Below are positions 25,101-37,854 of a stretch of DNA of 64,000 nucleotides, in pieces. Source of the DNA: Neelides folsomi (Eukaryota > Arthropoda > Collembola > Neelipleona > Neelidae). The stretch spans positions 1 through 64,000 of the forward strand of contig JAQGBZ010000178.1 of assembly GCA_034687125.1 (NCBI GenBank), in the 5' to 3' direction. Positions within the stretch are counted from its first letter, which is position 1; the number at the start of each line of letters is the position of its first letter. Made by a program: the position numbers and the translations under genes. A model generated the notes under the pieces. That model was not told the origin of the DNA. It ran no database searches and saw only the letters and a program-made list of their open reading frames with translations.

Positions 25101-25693
25101 GATTATTTCTATTATGTAATAATAATATAATAAATGTCTTCATCATCTTTCTTTGTATAAAATAATTGTCCTCCCGCACGGAAATCTCAAGTGAAAAATT
25201 TTGGCCAATTACTCCCAAACATAGAGGATTATTCGACCGGACGTTGGATGTTATGGAAGAACACAGTAAAATACTATAAAGGTTCATTGTGAACAACTCC
25301 TAGTTGTTATTTAACATGTAATCATAATTTCTACAGTGAAGTTTCATACGTTAATAAAGTAGTATTAAAGTATAAATAGCAATTTTTACATTTTTTCGTT
25401 TCAACCTTAGAAAATTATGACATTTAAAGGACGATATATGAAATAAAATCAGCCTCCCATATTAGATTAATTTAAGCGGTGTTCAATAAAATAAGGAACA
25501 ATAAACTGAAAGGGTAATTAAAATATGGTAATCTCACATTCACCGTTCAAATTTGCTTGAACAGGAATGTTTCTTTGTGAAATGTACATATACAATATAA
25601 ATAAAAGCACCTTATACTTGATCGTAAAATATTTTTACATTTATTCGATTTTGAAATCCAATTTTTGTTTTATAAATGTCAAATGGGATATTT
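22191..25693. other. Gene desert, first part
   Basis: No supported gene. About 22.2-22.9 kb is very AT-rich. Around 23.08-23.4 kb is a GC-richer patch (stretches such as GGGGGCGCGAACGGGGG) with overlapping short frames on both strands that lack family or splice support. Confidence 0.5.
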
Positions 25694-26226
25694 TTACATT
25701 AAATGGAATAATTGTAATAAAAGAATCTGCACAATTGCAACAAATCCTAGCTCAATGTTAATAAGTTTGTTTCCTTTGGCGCAATAATCTTTGACCACTG
25801 ATAATTGATATTTCAAGTGACCAACCAGATTGTAAGCAACATATTCTTTTTCATATTTTTTCTCATCGGCTTCTCTGCATTTGCATTTTTTCCCTTCAGA
25901 ACAATAGCTATAAATTTTATTCATAGGATCCAAATTGCAAGCGTAATAATACTCTTTTCCGTCTTTGATTTCCATCCTTCCAATAGTGAAATTCGATCCA
26001 ATACTTCTTGATTGATACTTGTTTGCTAATTCAAGTTCATCTTCTAATTCATTTTTTTAGCGCGTCTTGATACGGATGAACAATATTCTCCCAGTTCCAC
26101 ATTTTCTCAAACATTTTGCGGGTTGTCTTCACCGTGCTGATATCAATCAACTTCTTTAAACGGGGATGATGAAAAGACCACAAAGATCACTAGGAAGGTT
26201 GAGAAGATTTGAAGGCAAGTTTTCAC
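25694..26226 (-). pseudogene. Broken gene for a secreted or membrane-anchored Cys-containing protein
   Basis: Three consecutive protein-like segments follow one another on the minus strand in different frames. First is a signal-peptide-like stretch, KTCLQIFSTFLVIFVVFSSS, preceded by GTG where an ATG would be expected (26226). Then comes a charged segment, TRKMFEKMWNWENIVHPYQ. Then a longer segment with ELELANKYQSRSIGSNFTIG, paired cysteines (YCSEGKKCKCRE) and a hydrophobic C-terminus (LGFVAIVQILLLQLF) that could be a membrane or GPI-anchor signal. The segments abut without room for introns; the second frame change falls at a run of seven A. This fits a decayed host gene with start loss and two frame changes, or a live gene with assembly errors. 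No family is recognised. Confidence 0.55.
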
Positions 26227-27642
26227 TCCTTTTCACTTTTTACTCAAAATGTCAAAATTTAACAATTTTTAAATGAAGATGAACAATTTTATCTTTTCTC
26301 AAAATACTTAATAAGAAAAGTTTATATTGTATTTTGCTAACTATACAAATTTCATATTTTCAATTATTATTTTATTAGGATGTGTTTTAATATCAAACCA
26401 TGGAATTTTAAATCAGAGTAAGTAAAAAGAAAATAAATGAGAAATAAGAAATATTTGAGATTCATCTGTAGATTCATAGGTTTTAATGGGCGAGGCAAAG
26501 TGTAAAAGGGAGTAAAAGAAGCACGCGAAAGTCCCATTTGAAACATTTATACTTTTGGGTTTCTTTCATGGTGTGCCATCCCACCTGCTACGCACACAAT
26601 TTCTCCTTCACCATTACGAGACTATTACATAAATTATGAGCACAAAAACATCATCACTGTCTTACACTCAACTTCTTCAAAGAGGAAATGTGAAGAGGTG
26701 AACATTAATTATGAAATACCTCACCAGCTTCGCCCAAAATATAACAAAACATCTTCATTTTATTAACATTAAAAATATGAAAGGATTTAATTTGTCTTTT
26801 TACTATTCATATACTCCCATTTATTAAAATAACCAATTAATCAAATCATTTTATAAGAAACATGAAATTATTGTTTTTATATGAAAATGTAAAAATTGAG
26901 AATTTCTCAATTTCGTATGCAAGCCAAAGTTAACTCGAAGTACATAAATTTCTTTCGATTTTTACGACTTTCTTATCTTTGGATAAAAATATATAAAAAG
27001 GAGATTGGAAATTTTTTCACTTAGGAATTCTCAATTTATGTCTTTTTCCTCTATGAGTCGGATGAGGAATATCTGCTTAAATTTGGAGTCCCGAAGCTAT
27101 CGAAGGTTTGAATATTCTGTTCGAGTATTTGTAAGAATATGAAGTGGATGGGAGGAATGATTGGATGGTAAAATGATTCTGTACATGAATCCCTCGTGTG
27201 TTCTTCGTCCCCTCCTCTCCTGATTTATGGAAATTCGGTAGGAGGAAAACAAAATCCCCCACACTCATTGTATAAATAGAGACGTTCCTTCCTCTATCTT
27301 CTCCCTTGTAATCAAGGAGGATTCCAACCCTTTAATTTATATCTTTCCACCACTAAATCCATTTTGAATTATTCCCCTTTTCCGCCCACCAACCTTCACA
27401 CAAACTTCCTCGTTTCCAACATCCAACAACCCATCTTCTTTTCTTATCATCTTCAAACGTTACGCACAGTTGAAATATTTAGTTATATATATACAGTTTA
27501 CAAATTATGTACATGCGTAGATGTACGCATGGCTATTAATGAGCTCTAATTTTTTTATTATTGATTTTGTGTAATTAATACCACCGGATTAGAAAACCAG
27601 TTTTACTCGCCCTTAATCATAAGACTCAATATTAAGAATACA

Positions 27643-27667
27643 CCAAGCTTCATTTTCATAAGCTTGG
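27643..27667. repeat. Short hairpin, 8-bp arms
   Basis: CCAAGCTT and AAGCTTGG flank a 9-bp spacer (CATTTTCAT). Function unknown. Confidence 0.5.
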
Positions 27668-30121
27668 CGAAGCAAAGGAATTTGGTCAATATTCCAATAA
27701 ATTCAATTTTTTTTAGCTTGGGGAGCTCAGAGGTATTTAACGGTTTTTGTATATAAAAAGGGCAAAGGGCTACCGAAAGTTCGTATTAATTAAGCAGAAG
27801 CGAGTAAAAAAAGAATCAAAGTTTAATTACACGACCACCGTGTTGAGTCCCGAGAAATTAAGAAAAGGCTAATTACGTTTCTCTTGGATAAACATCAAAG
27901 TTTATTGTGAAAAACGAACAAACTACGGGGAGGATGATGAAGTGTAAATGAGGGAATCTGGGAGGGGAATTTTTGTTTGCGGACAAATTCCTCCTATACT
28001 TCCAAACTTCCAATACGAGAAGTACATGAAAAAACACTATAGGAGATTATATATCTTATTCGATCTCCTCCTATGTAATCTATTTACTACATTGTAAATA
28101 CAGATATTACATACAGCCAATATACTGCATTTATATATACCAATAAATATATGTATACAAGACTGTATGTATATCTCTTCAATGTCACCCCATAGGCATA
28201 TGTTGATTCTGTTAATAGGGTGTATTGATATAGGGAGAAGTTTGTGTGTTGTGGGTCTATAAAAGGGATAAGAAAATGGCTGGAAGTAGTAAAAGTGCAC
28301 TGGGAATGAAATATATGGGAAGAGGGGGAAACGCCGCCTTGCTGTTGAAGGGATCTTAAAGACATTTCGGCCCTTTTTTTCTCCCTGAGTGTCTCCTTAT
28401 GGTCCTTTCTAATCTACGAGGGTGGGGAAGATAAGAGAAATTCTTATTTATCTCCCCAACAATGGAGAGTGAAAGTGAAGGTTCCTTTCTCTTTAATTAC
28501 TTTATCCCTCCTTTCTGCACATATCCCATTGTCCCCCTAGATTGATCCCCTATTGTCAACTTATATATTAAATTGGGCAATTAGCTAAAATAAATAAAAA
28601 TAATTTGACTATTATTTACAAATACACAAATCTATTTACAGGTATCACCTTATGAGATAATTTTTAAATATTTTTCACATCGTTTTGATAATTGGGGGAT
28701 TTTATTAAAATGCATTTTGATAATTTGATCTTTATTGCTTAGAAGAAAAGTTTTAATGTTTGACAGTACTTGTTTTGTATTTTGTGTAACGACTATTAAA
28801 TTGAAGTGGTTTTTGTTCAAGGTTTTTTTAGATTTTATAGTTTAAAACATGTGTTGGTCGCAATTTCAAAATTCCCACCATTATCATTAGAAAAACTTTT
28901 ATTTTCTTCGCCACTAATGTGCAGTAAATTAGAGCTGAGGATCCTCTTAAGAACCCGTAAGATCCAATGGGAAAATATCTGGAGAAGACATAGGAAACTG
29001 CCTCATATATTACGCCAAACTATTTTTCACAAACGGTCGTAGGCGTCGTTATAGCCCTCAATGTGTATTTGTCCGTCGTTAGTTTACGATGAGTCTTCGG
29101 AAAAGAAGGTTCTTCGGGAGCTGGAAATTATTAGAGAATTGGTCGAGATCTTGGAAAGATGTTTCTTGCTCAAGGATCGAAAAACGTCTCTCACCATCCT
29201 TCACTTCCCCTGTCAATCATCCAATGAAGAGAAAGAAGGAAAAGAACGTTGATGACGTTGCAAGAAGTGTTTGACTTCACAAAGGCCCCGTCACTTCTCC
29301 TCCACTTGTCAATTGGGCTTGGTAGAATGAAAAGGGAAGCGGAGAAGATCTCAAGTGGAAAATTGAGATCAATTCAAAACAAGCGCCTAGCTTTTTTCTC
29401 CAGCCCTCAATATTGTTCTTATATTATCCATTCACTAAATTTTTAAATAAATATTATTATTATATGAATATTCTGAATGTGAGCCAAAACATTTACAATG
29501 TAATTAAATGCTGGAAATGTATCAATTTTAAGTATTTATTATTATTTTAATGTTAAAAACCGTTTTGATAAAAAGGTTGAATTTTTTAATTTAAATGATC
29601 AATTGCTGGATTTCGAAAATATTAATAGAAGATTTAGATATTTATGTATTTTTTAATAAGATTTAAATTGAAGGACGTAAAAAGAAATTTTCTTTACACT
29701 TCCTTGGCATGAACATGGAAGAGAAGAAATGTATTAAATTGTGAATTGGATTGGACAAAATCGGCTTTGAGAGTCAAAGGGAGGTTTAAAGGAAATTCTG
29801 TTCAATCTGCCGAAATAATACGCCAGGGAAGTCTTAAAGGAGTTGTATAGAGATAACATATACATAACATGGGTTTTTAACTAACTATAGTATACTTCCA
29901 TGCAGACTTTCATATCTCTTCTTTTGGATTTCCAAGATAAGACGCCGACTTTTGAAAAAGGAATTTAAGACGTGGAGGATATTTACAAAGGAACTTTTCC
30001 GTAATGGTAAATCTATATAGATTTAGCATTTAAGAAGAAAAGACTTTTAAAATACGCCTCTTTACTAATAAAAAAGGCATTTATAAAAGTTTTTTATAAA
30101 AGGGAATTTGAATTTAAAAAG

Positions 30122-30140
30122 GAATCATTTAAAATGATTC
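30122..30140. repeat. 19-bp near-perfect palindrome
   Basis: GAATCATTT and AAATGATTC meet around a single A. Function unknown; it could be chance or a binding site. Confidence 0.5.
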
Positions 30141-33000
30141 TTTTTGGAATGATGTATTGATCAATTAGAAAATGAAAAGGTGTATTAGTGGTGAAGCAAT
30201 TATTGCTAATAATCCCTAACATTTCACCTTTAAGGTCCATGGAGCTCGTAATTGCTAACCCCATGTGTTGGAAAGGTGAGCTTCCACAAAACCCTCCATC
30301 AGCTCCCATAGATTTCTATCCAAGTAAAGGGGAATTGGTATTTATTTGCCCAAAGGACATGATTTGAACGGTCAAAATAAATGTAAATGAATCTCCTGCA
30401 GGAATAATTGTTTTTCCTCCCTCGGCATCAACATAAATTCACATCACTGCTACTTCATAATAAACCCATATGTTTGCATTTGCATAACAATTGGAATAAT
30501 ACAAATATATGTACACGCTATCAATTGAAATATTTATGTCTTTGGATCAACTCCAAGTTTTTAATTGTTAATAATAATATCATATTTCAGTTATTACAAA
30601 CGTAATACAATCAACTTGTAGAGTATAGGTAAAATACATAATATGTATTTGATGACTGTAGTATCGTATGGTACACATTCATTAGATTTAAGTCATATAT
30701 GAAAAAGGTTTAATAAGTTTTTATAAGAAAAAATCGTAAATGTTATTTAAGGAAAAGTTTATAAAAATTAGTCGTGTGAAGCGGATAAAATTGTCGTGAT
30801 TTGGTCGGCAAGGAAAGCCATTCATTAATCTTGTGAAAGTAAATGGATTTAGACGAAGGAGGAAACCCACGTAATAAAATAATACCCTCAAATCCCCGAA
30901 CCTTCGTGAGTCTGATAAGAATAGAAATGTAAAAGTGTAATAAAAGAGATGAAAAAATGGGGAATTCTTCCTTACGTTTGGATTCACTCACTTTAATAAC
31001 TCTCATTTTCTCACAACCTTTCCCAATTGAAGAATCCCAAAAAAACTCATAATCTCTCAAAACTTCAATTCTCCCTTTAATCTTAATTTCACTCGCGACA
31101 TTCCGACATTCTCAATTCTCATAGACCGTTTTTTATTACAAATGATTCAAATGAAGATTTATGATCTCAACATATCAAAAATCTCTTCTTATATATTACT
31201 TATACAGTATAATAATACTAACTCCATGTTATATAATATGAAGTTAGGTAAGCTATATGGTATATCTAAAATAATTTAATACCTTTATGTCAATAAAGCT
31301 CACTGCAAGATACTTGGTATAATATCAAATATCAAATCATAGGAAATTTTAGACAATATTTAATTGGTATATTTTAACAATAATCTGGAACCATTAGCTT
31401 TAAGCGCCAATTTCGAATGTTTGCATCTTTGCATGAACAAACTGGAAAATAATTATTATTCCAAAAGAGTGTTGAATCCCAATCCCATTGAAAGCATTGA
31501 ATTTACGATGTCATTTGGACAATTCCCCTCCTCCAACACATTAGTTATTAGTTAAGTTATTATCCAAGAGGAGGTCATATTAGGAAAATGAGCCTCAAGG
31601 AACTCAGACATGTGAATGTTAATGAGATTGAAATGAAATTAAAAAGGATATCATTGGCCATCTATAAATCTGCTAAACCTCCCACGTCTTCATTTCCCAA
31701 TGGTTTGAGGATATCCTCCACAAGTCTGAATGATTCTCGGAGGATTCGAAGAACTGGAAGATTTTGTGAAGTTATGAGGGCGCCTCCTCGTTTCTCCCAT
31801 ATGGAAAAAGATAATAAAGAAGCAAAAGAAGATGAATTGCCCTCCGTCACGGCAACCTCAACAACTCACCTTTTATTCCGATTCATTCTCAAAAATACTT
31901 GTTCTTATGTACATCTTCACCTGTACACCCTGTACGTTCCTTAAACCTTACATTACATTATACTCCACTACTTCAATTTCAGAGGCTTCAGCTACTTAAA
32001 TATATGACTGTATTAATAACGGATAATATTGGTATATGAACATTGGTGTTATATGCTGTCTAAATTGACTGAAAAAGGCGCACGTATTTGAAAAATGAGT
32101 TCAAATGTCTCAATAATACTTAATAAATACTTGAGAACGGAAGTCTCAATAAGGGTCGACCTGGCATTGTCAAATATCTTTCAAGTGTTTTGGGGGTGAA
32201 ATAAAGGAACAGAAGCAGAGTTGAAGCTGTCATGTTCAAAGTCCTAATGTCAGTACCGTGTGTTGTTTCTCCTTTGATTTTTTGCCCTTTCTTACGATTT
32301 TTCCTTAGTGAGGGACTCGGGAGGAGAATCTGGATGAGGAAGGGGATGAAAAGGAGGAAGTCGGGGGAAGAAGGGAATTTCTGACACTTGGCGTGACAAT
32401 GAGTAATATCACCCTGTAGGATTCTAAAAACTATTCTTATAAGACCAAACTTACGACTTATACTAACAGCTTTGGAAAAGAACGGCCAAATGCACAAAAC
32501 CTGTGCTTCATCTAAAATAATGATTTTTGGAACAGATTTTCCAACTTGCGTTATTTTATTATTTTGGTTCAAATGCGTTCTGCACGCTTATGCAATTTAT
32601 ATACCCAGTTTGATCTCACTGTTTAATCTCAATGTACCAGCAATTAGTGGATATAAATGTTAAGGGCACTATTCTGAATGAAATATGCGCATAAATATAC
32701 AATGGAGAAAATTTATGAGATAAGAGAAAAGATAAAAGGGATAAGAAATAATTAATGGTTTTCTTATGTAAGGTTCTCTTATCGTAAAAGTGTAATAAAC
32801 AAAAATATTCCTAAAATTGAAATAAATGCAAAATTGTTTAAATATTTCGAATAAAATAATTTTTAGTAATACAATCATTGTTACAATGAAATAAACCCCA
32901 GTCGTAATAAAAGAAGATTGAAAACGTGGCGATTTTTTTAAACTCATGGATTCTTATTCATCATTGTCAAAAGGAAATCACAACTTTGTTTTTTATTCCC

Positions 33001-33072
33001 TCGACCCGACACGCCTTTTTTTGAAGAAGATGAACGGATGTTCCGACCTACAATTATAAACCCGACGTAAAC
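33001..33072. repeat. Dispersed CCCGAC-type repeat fragment
   Basis: Contains CGACCCGACACG, TCCGACCTACAATTATA and AACCCGACGTAAACCC, resembling the CCCGACA...TACAC units near 1.1 kb. Similarity is partial and was judged by eye. Confidence 0.35.
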
Positions 33073-36000
33073 CCACTTTGACAATAAATCGGTCTCGGAA
33101 GGAAAATAATATTTTCACAAAATTCTTGGCAATTCAACGTCATACAAAAATACCTTATTCTTGCTTGGGTTTATTATGTACAATTACTATATAATTGTTT
33201 GTTAAAATGAACGCTTTTTTGATTACTACACCTGTGTATGTAAAGCATAGTAAAGATTGTACTTATGGTTTTCTAATGCCTAACCAGAAGTGATATTTGA
33301 ACATGTAAAGAAGGGGAGAATGAGTAATTGAATTAAAGTATAGAGGAGATTTCCTCAGGGAAGGTTTTAAAGAATATTTTGAAGTTCTCTTGAGGCGGAT
33401 GTGGGAAAGGGCGTAGTGAAGGTCTGGATGATCTCGTGCCTCAAAACGATTACTCTTTCCATACCCTCTAATTTTCCCTCAACCCTCACAAAGAACCAAA
33501 AGACCCCACCGCCGCTCATTCTACTCACAATCAACTACGATTCTCCATGCACGTTTTTTTCAAATTCTCCCTCCACTTTATATACATGGAATATTTTAAG
33601 CTCATCTTACATTTTTTTAAAAATTCTATTTAGATTAATTACAATTTAAATATTACTTTCCTCCAGCTCACTAATGATAATAAAATAATGGTACTTCTTC
33701 GGTATAATTTTTAAAGTAAAACTTTGCAGTATCAGTATCATGCAGATAAATGATTAAAATAAGCCAAATATCAAATGTTTATAAATTGGATATATTACGC
33801 ACGTAGTACAAATAAATATTAAACTATGAATTAACCATACTATAATAACATTAAAGGGAGCTATAAGTGATAATAAATTAATGTTCATTTAACTTCAAGT
33901 GTGACATAAAGGGTTGATAGTGATAGTTGGGAAGAGAAATTGGGAAACAATATGGAATTATATGTAGTAAAATGGGTGTAGGATGGAAAGTATTGAGTTT
34001 ATTGAATGTGAAATATCGGATTTCTATAAAAGCTAATGGGAGTGAAGGGTTTGGAAGAAAAAGCTGTAAAACCTCAAAGTTCGGCCTTTTCCTTGTTACA
34101 AATTCGGTCAAAGTCATAAATTGGAGAGAATTAGGAAGAAATTTACAATTTTCCATTGGAGCATAAATGTCACTTCATTGTTCTCTGCTCAACTCCTTGG
34201 GTTCTCAACTAACGAGGAATTACGCCTTTCTTAAACGCTTTTTAAAGCTCCTTCTTTTTTAACTCACCAATCCTCATTTATAAATATAACATGAAAATTC
34301 CCAACCAGTATAAAAAATTTTTAAAATATTTTCTATACGTTTCAAACCTTTTTAAAAGTAGCTTTAAATCACATTAAATTCATTAGCATTAGTTTAAAGA
34401 AGAGCAGAAGGAGTATAAGGATCGGAGCATAAGAATAGAAATTGACAGGATAATAAATACAGATTAAGAAACAAGTGAATGAGAATTTGGAGTTTGGATA
34501 TTTAAGGTATGAAAATAAGAAAAGAATGTTATAATGAGCATCTAATTGCTGTCATTTCCTTCCATACTTATGTCGATAATTTGGCCATAAATCTCAGGCG
34601 TCTGGAGAGGGTTGAATAAACGGGAGTTTTTGAATACCTTAAGGGAATTCCTATTTAAATGAGTTCTCACTCTCCCCACCTGCCAAATGGAATGGAGTTT
34701 AATAACTGGAGCATTATTCATCCACACAAAGTATTCGATTCCCTTTTTCATCTTCCTCACAATGCTTCAATTCTCATTTCTCAGTCACATCCTTATATGG
34801 ACCCAATCGACCAAATGAACATCAAACTTATCCATTTCTTACATGTCATTTAACGTTATTTAATATTTGGCGCCCTTTTCACATTTTTCCAATATACCAA
34901 CCAAGTATAGAATATAAATATCTATAGTACATACATATGTACTATTTATACTTATATGTTACATAGTATTAGTATTTATTATTAATATACACAATATTCC
35001 ATATATTTATAAGACAGAGGTAATTAAATATAAAATAAATTTTTGAGTATGCATATAAGAATTTAAAAGCGAAACTATTTTTTATTTTGTCGGTAAAATT
35101 TATATTTTTTACACATTAGGTCTTAATTGGCGCACTTTGAATTTTAAAAGGATAATTTTACCTTTCAAAGATTTGTGCTGACTTTCATTTTCTCCATTTG
35201 CACTGTCATTGAAATTGAATGTCGCTACTTACCTTCCCGAGATATACCCAAAGATAGGAGAGAAAGAATAAACATCTTTGACTAAAAGCCCTTTCGCTCC
35301 TATGCACTCTTTATCTATTGTCAATTTTGTTATTTAAGCTACTTTATGTTACTAGCAGTCAAATAGTTTTTGTAATACACACATGCTTCTTCTCCCCTAC
35401 ACTTGACTTGAATAGTAAATTTGAAATAAAGATTCATAAAATTATTTATAAAAACTTATGTTTAAATATTTTGTTTCACATTTTACATCTTAATATATTA
35501 TACACCTAGTATACCTTATATACCATCTTATTATAGTACGTATGCTTATATTCACGAAACATTTACGATAAATTACCAAAACATATAATATTAAAATTTT
35601 AATAAGTTGTTTTTATGTATAAGGATTAAATTCTTATTTTAAAGTGTTTTAATAATTCGGCTATCTTAAGTAAGATATAAGGACTAATAGGTTTCTTATA
35701 TCAACTTTTTAGAATAAAGATGTTCAAATAAGAAGGTATTGTATAATGTATCTCATTGTATTGTGTTGTTTAATGTATCTGTTGTTTGAAGTTGGAAAGG
35801 AAGCTTTTAGTACGAAACGAAAGTGTTTTCTCTCATTGTTCTCCTCAACATCTCTTCAGTTCTTATCAAAAGGAATTCAAACTTTCCACCTTCAAAAGAA
35901 ACTTCAAGATCGAGAACTTTCTTGCTAATTCCTATCAACTTCTTTAAATGGGATCAACAGAGTCAGAAATCCTAAAACTTTACAAAATTCTTCCTTAACT

Positions 36001-37831
36001 TTAAAATTACAAAATTGTTAAACATTTATTTTGGTTTAATCTCGGATTTAGAATTTTAGTTCTTATAAATTATGTAATGAAGATTCAAAATTATTGTCTA
36101 ATGACTGAATAAGTATTTAACCCTTCTTCACCTAAAATATAAATTTGGAGCATAATGTCGATTAATTATGAAATTTGCTAATGGGATTTAAATGAGTGCA
36201 GTAAATAAAGAAAGTGAAAACCGAGGAGGAAAATCTTGCGAGATCATTAGGAATATGGAAAATGGAAATGGGGTTCTCATTAATATAAATTTCAATTATT
36301 CTAATGACCTCCGAGAAAATGGGATTTTAACCTAGGAATGAAATATTATAATATTTAATTCATTCCGTGTACTGAATATTCAATTACTCATTTTCTTACA
36401 CCATTCTTGGAAAAATTCCTCTTTGCGCATTTCCTTTCTCTTTCCTTATCCTTCGATTTCCTATATTCATTTCAAAATATTTCTATCGTTATTTTCCAGA
36501 CTTAAAATGTCTTTCACGGATTAATTATAGTAACAAATTAATTTCCTTTGTTCATTGATTTAGAAATGTTCATTAAGCCATTGAGCGTAAACTTTAAACT
36601 TTTCTTATTGAATAAATGTAAGGAATTGTGGGTTGATTTTACAATGTTTTATATGGGGAGAATAGGAAAATGCGTAGACGAGTAAACTTCAGTGATTGGA
36701 CTTGACATCAAGACAAGTTCAAAGTTGTTATGAAAAATGTGTTCGAAGAAATTTGAATAAATTTTAATAAGGGAGATTTTGAGAATAATATTGAACTTGA
36801 CTTTCCGGGATTTGGGCGGCGAAGTTAACAAAGTGGGATATTGAAGTTGACATTTGACTGAGCTCTAAATTGATTTTCTCTTCCTCCCCTCGTGTCACAT
36901 GCCAGTCCACATTTCCGCTCATGTTCATCCAACTAATCACCATTCATTTAATCAAACTTAATTTATATCCTTCTCACCATTTATCATTCAACATCTTATA
37001 CAAAAAGTTCACAAAATAGAAAGTCCTAAATAACAATTCTATTCTAAACTATAATACTATAATTGTAAATCATTATTTTCATTATTTTTATAATATTGTT
37101 TTGTTTTTTCTAGACTTTCGAAAATTTAGTTAAACTGTATTTAGTTAAATTAATTCTTTTATGGCTAAATTCTATTTGCGTTTACTTGAAGGTCGGGAAT
37201 TAAAATGAAATATGGGAGTATAATTAAAAGGACTTATTGATCCCTTCTCTCATTTGTGAGTGTAATTGTGCTGAAACGCATAAATGAGTTTAAAACCTCA
37301 GATAAGCGGAATCGGCGTAGTTTTGGTAGTTTGTAACAAAAGTTGGTCGCTCCGGTTCATTTGACTTCTATGGGGAAAACGAAGGGAGTTTTGGAAATTG
37401 CAAACTTCCGTTTGTTTGCGGTTCAGGCCGAAATACTGGGAGAAATTCTAATGAGGAGTCAATGAGAATTTCGGGATGAGGAATCTCTCGACATCCCTTC
37501 GGATCTAAATTTCCCTCATACTCCCCGAATCTCCCGATCCGATGAATCCGTCGCCTTTCCTCCCCGATAATAAAGGATGAAGGGGCGGAATACGAAATGA
37601 GCACTCGTGGACGGAATCACAATTGAGAACAACGACAAAGTACAAATCCCAGACTTGTCATTTCTAAGCCAGTCCTAACTGCATGATTTCTAATCCTACC
37701 CAATTTATGGTCACACTTTCCCCAATATTTCTTAAGAATATATCGAAAATACATAATAAATATATCTACAAAATTGTACAAATATCTAGTACATATATAA
37801 TTAATATTACGCCTAATATAAAATAAGAAAC

Positions 37832-37854
37832 AATATATATATATATATATATAA
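37832..37854. repeat. (AT)n microsatellite
   Basis: A run of about eleven AT dinucleotides in AT-rich desert DNA. Confidence 0.8.

Noticed and set aside
28806-29446. Several plus-strand frames of 60-78 codons
   Set aside because: Different frames, no consistent protein, no splice signals linking them.
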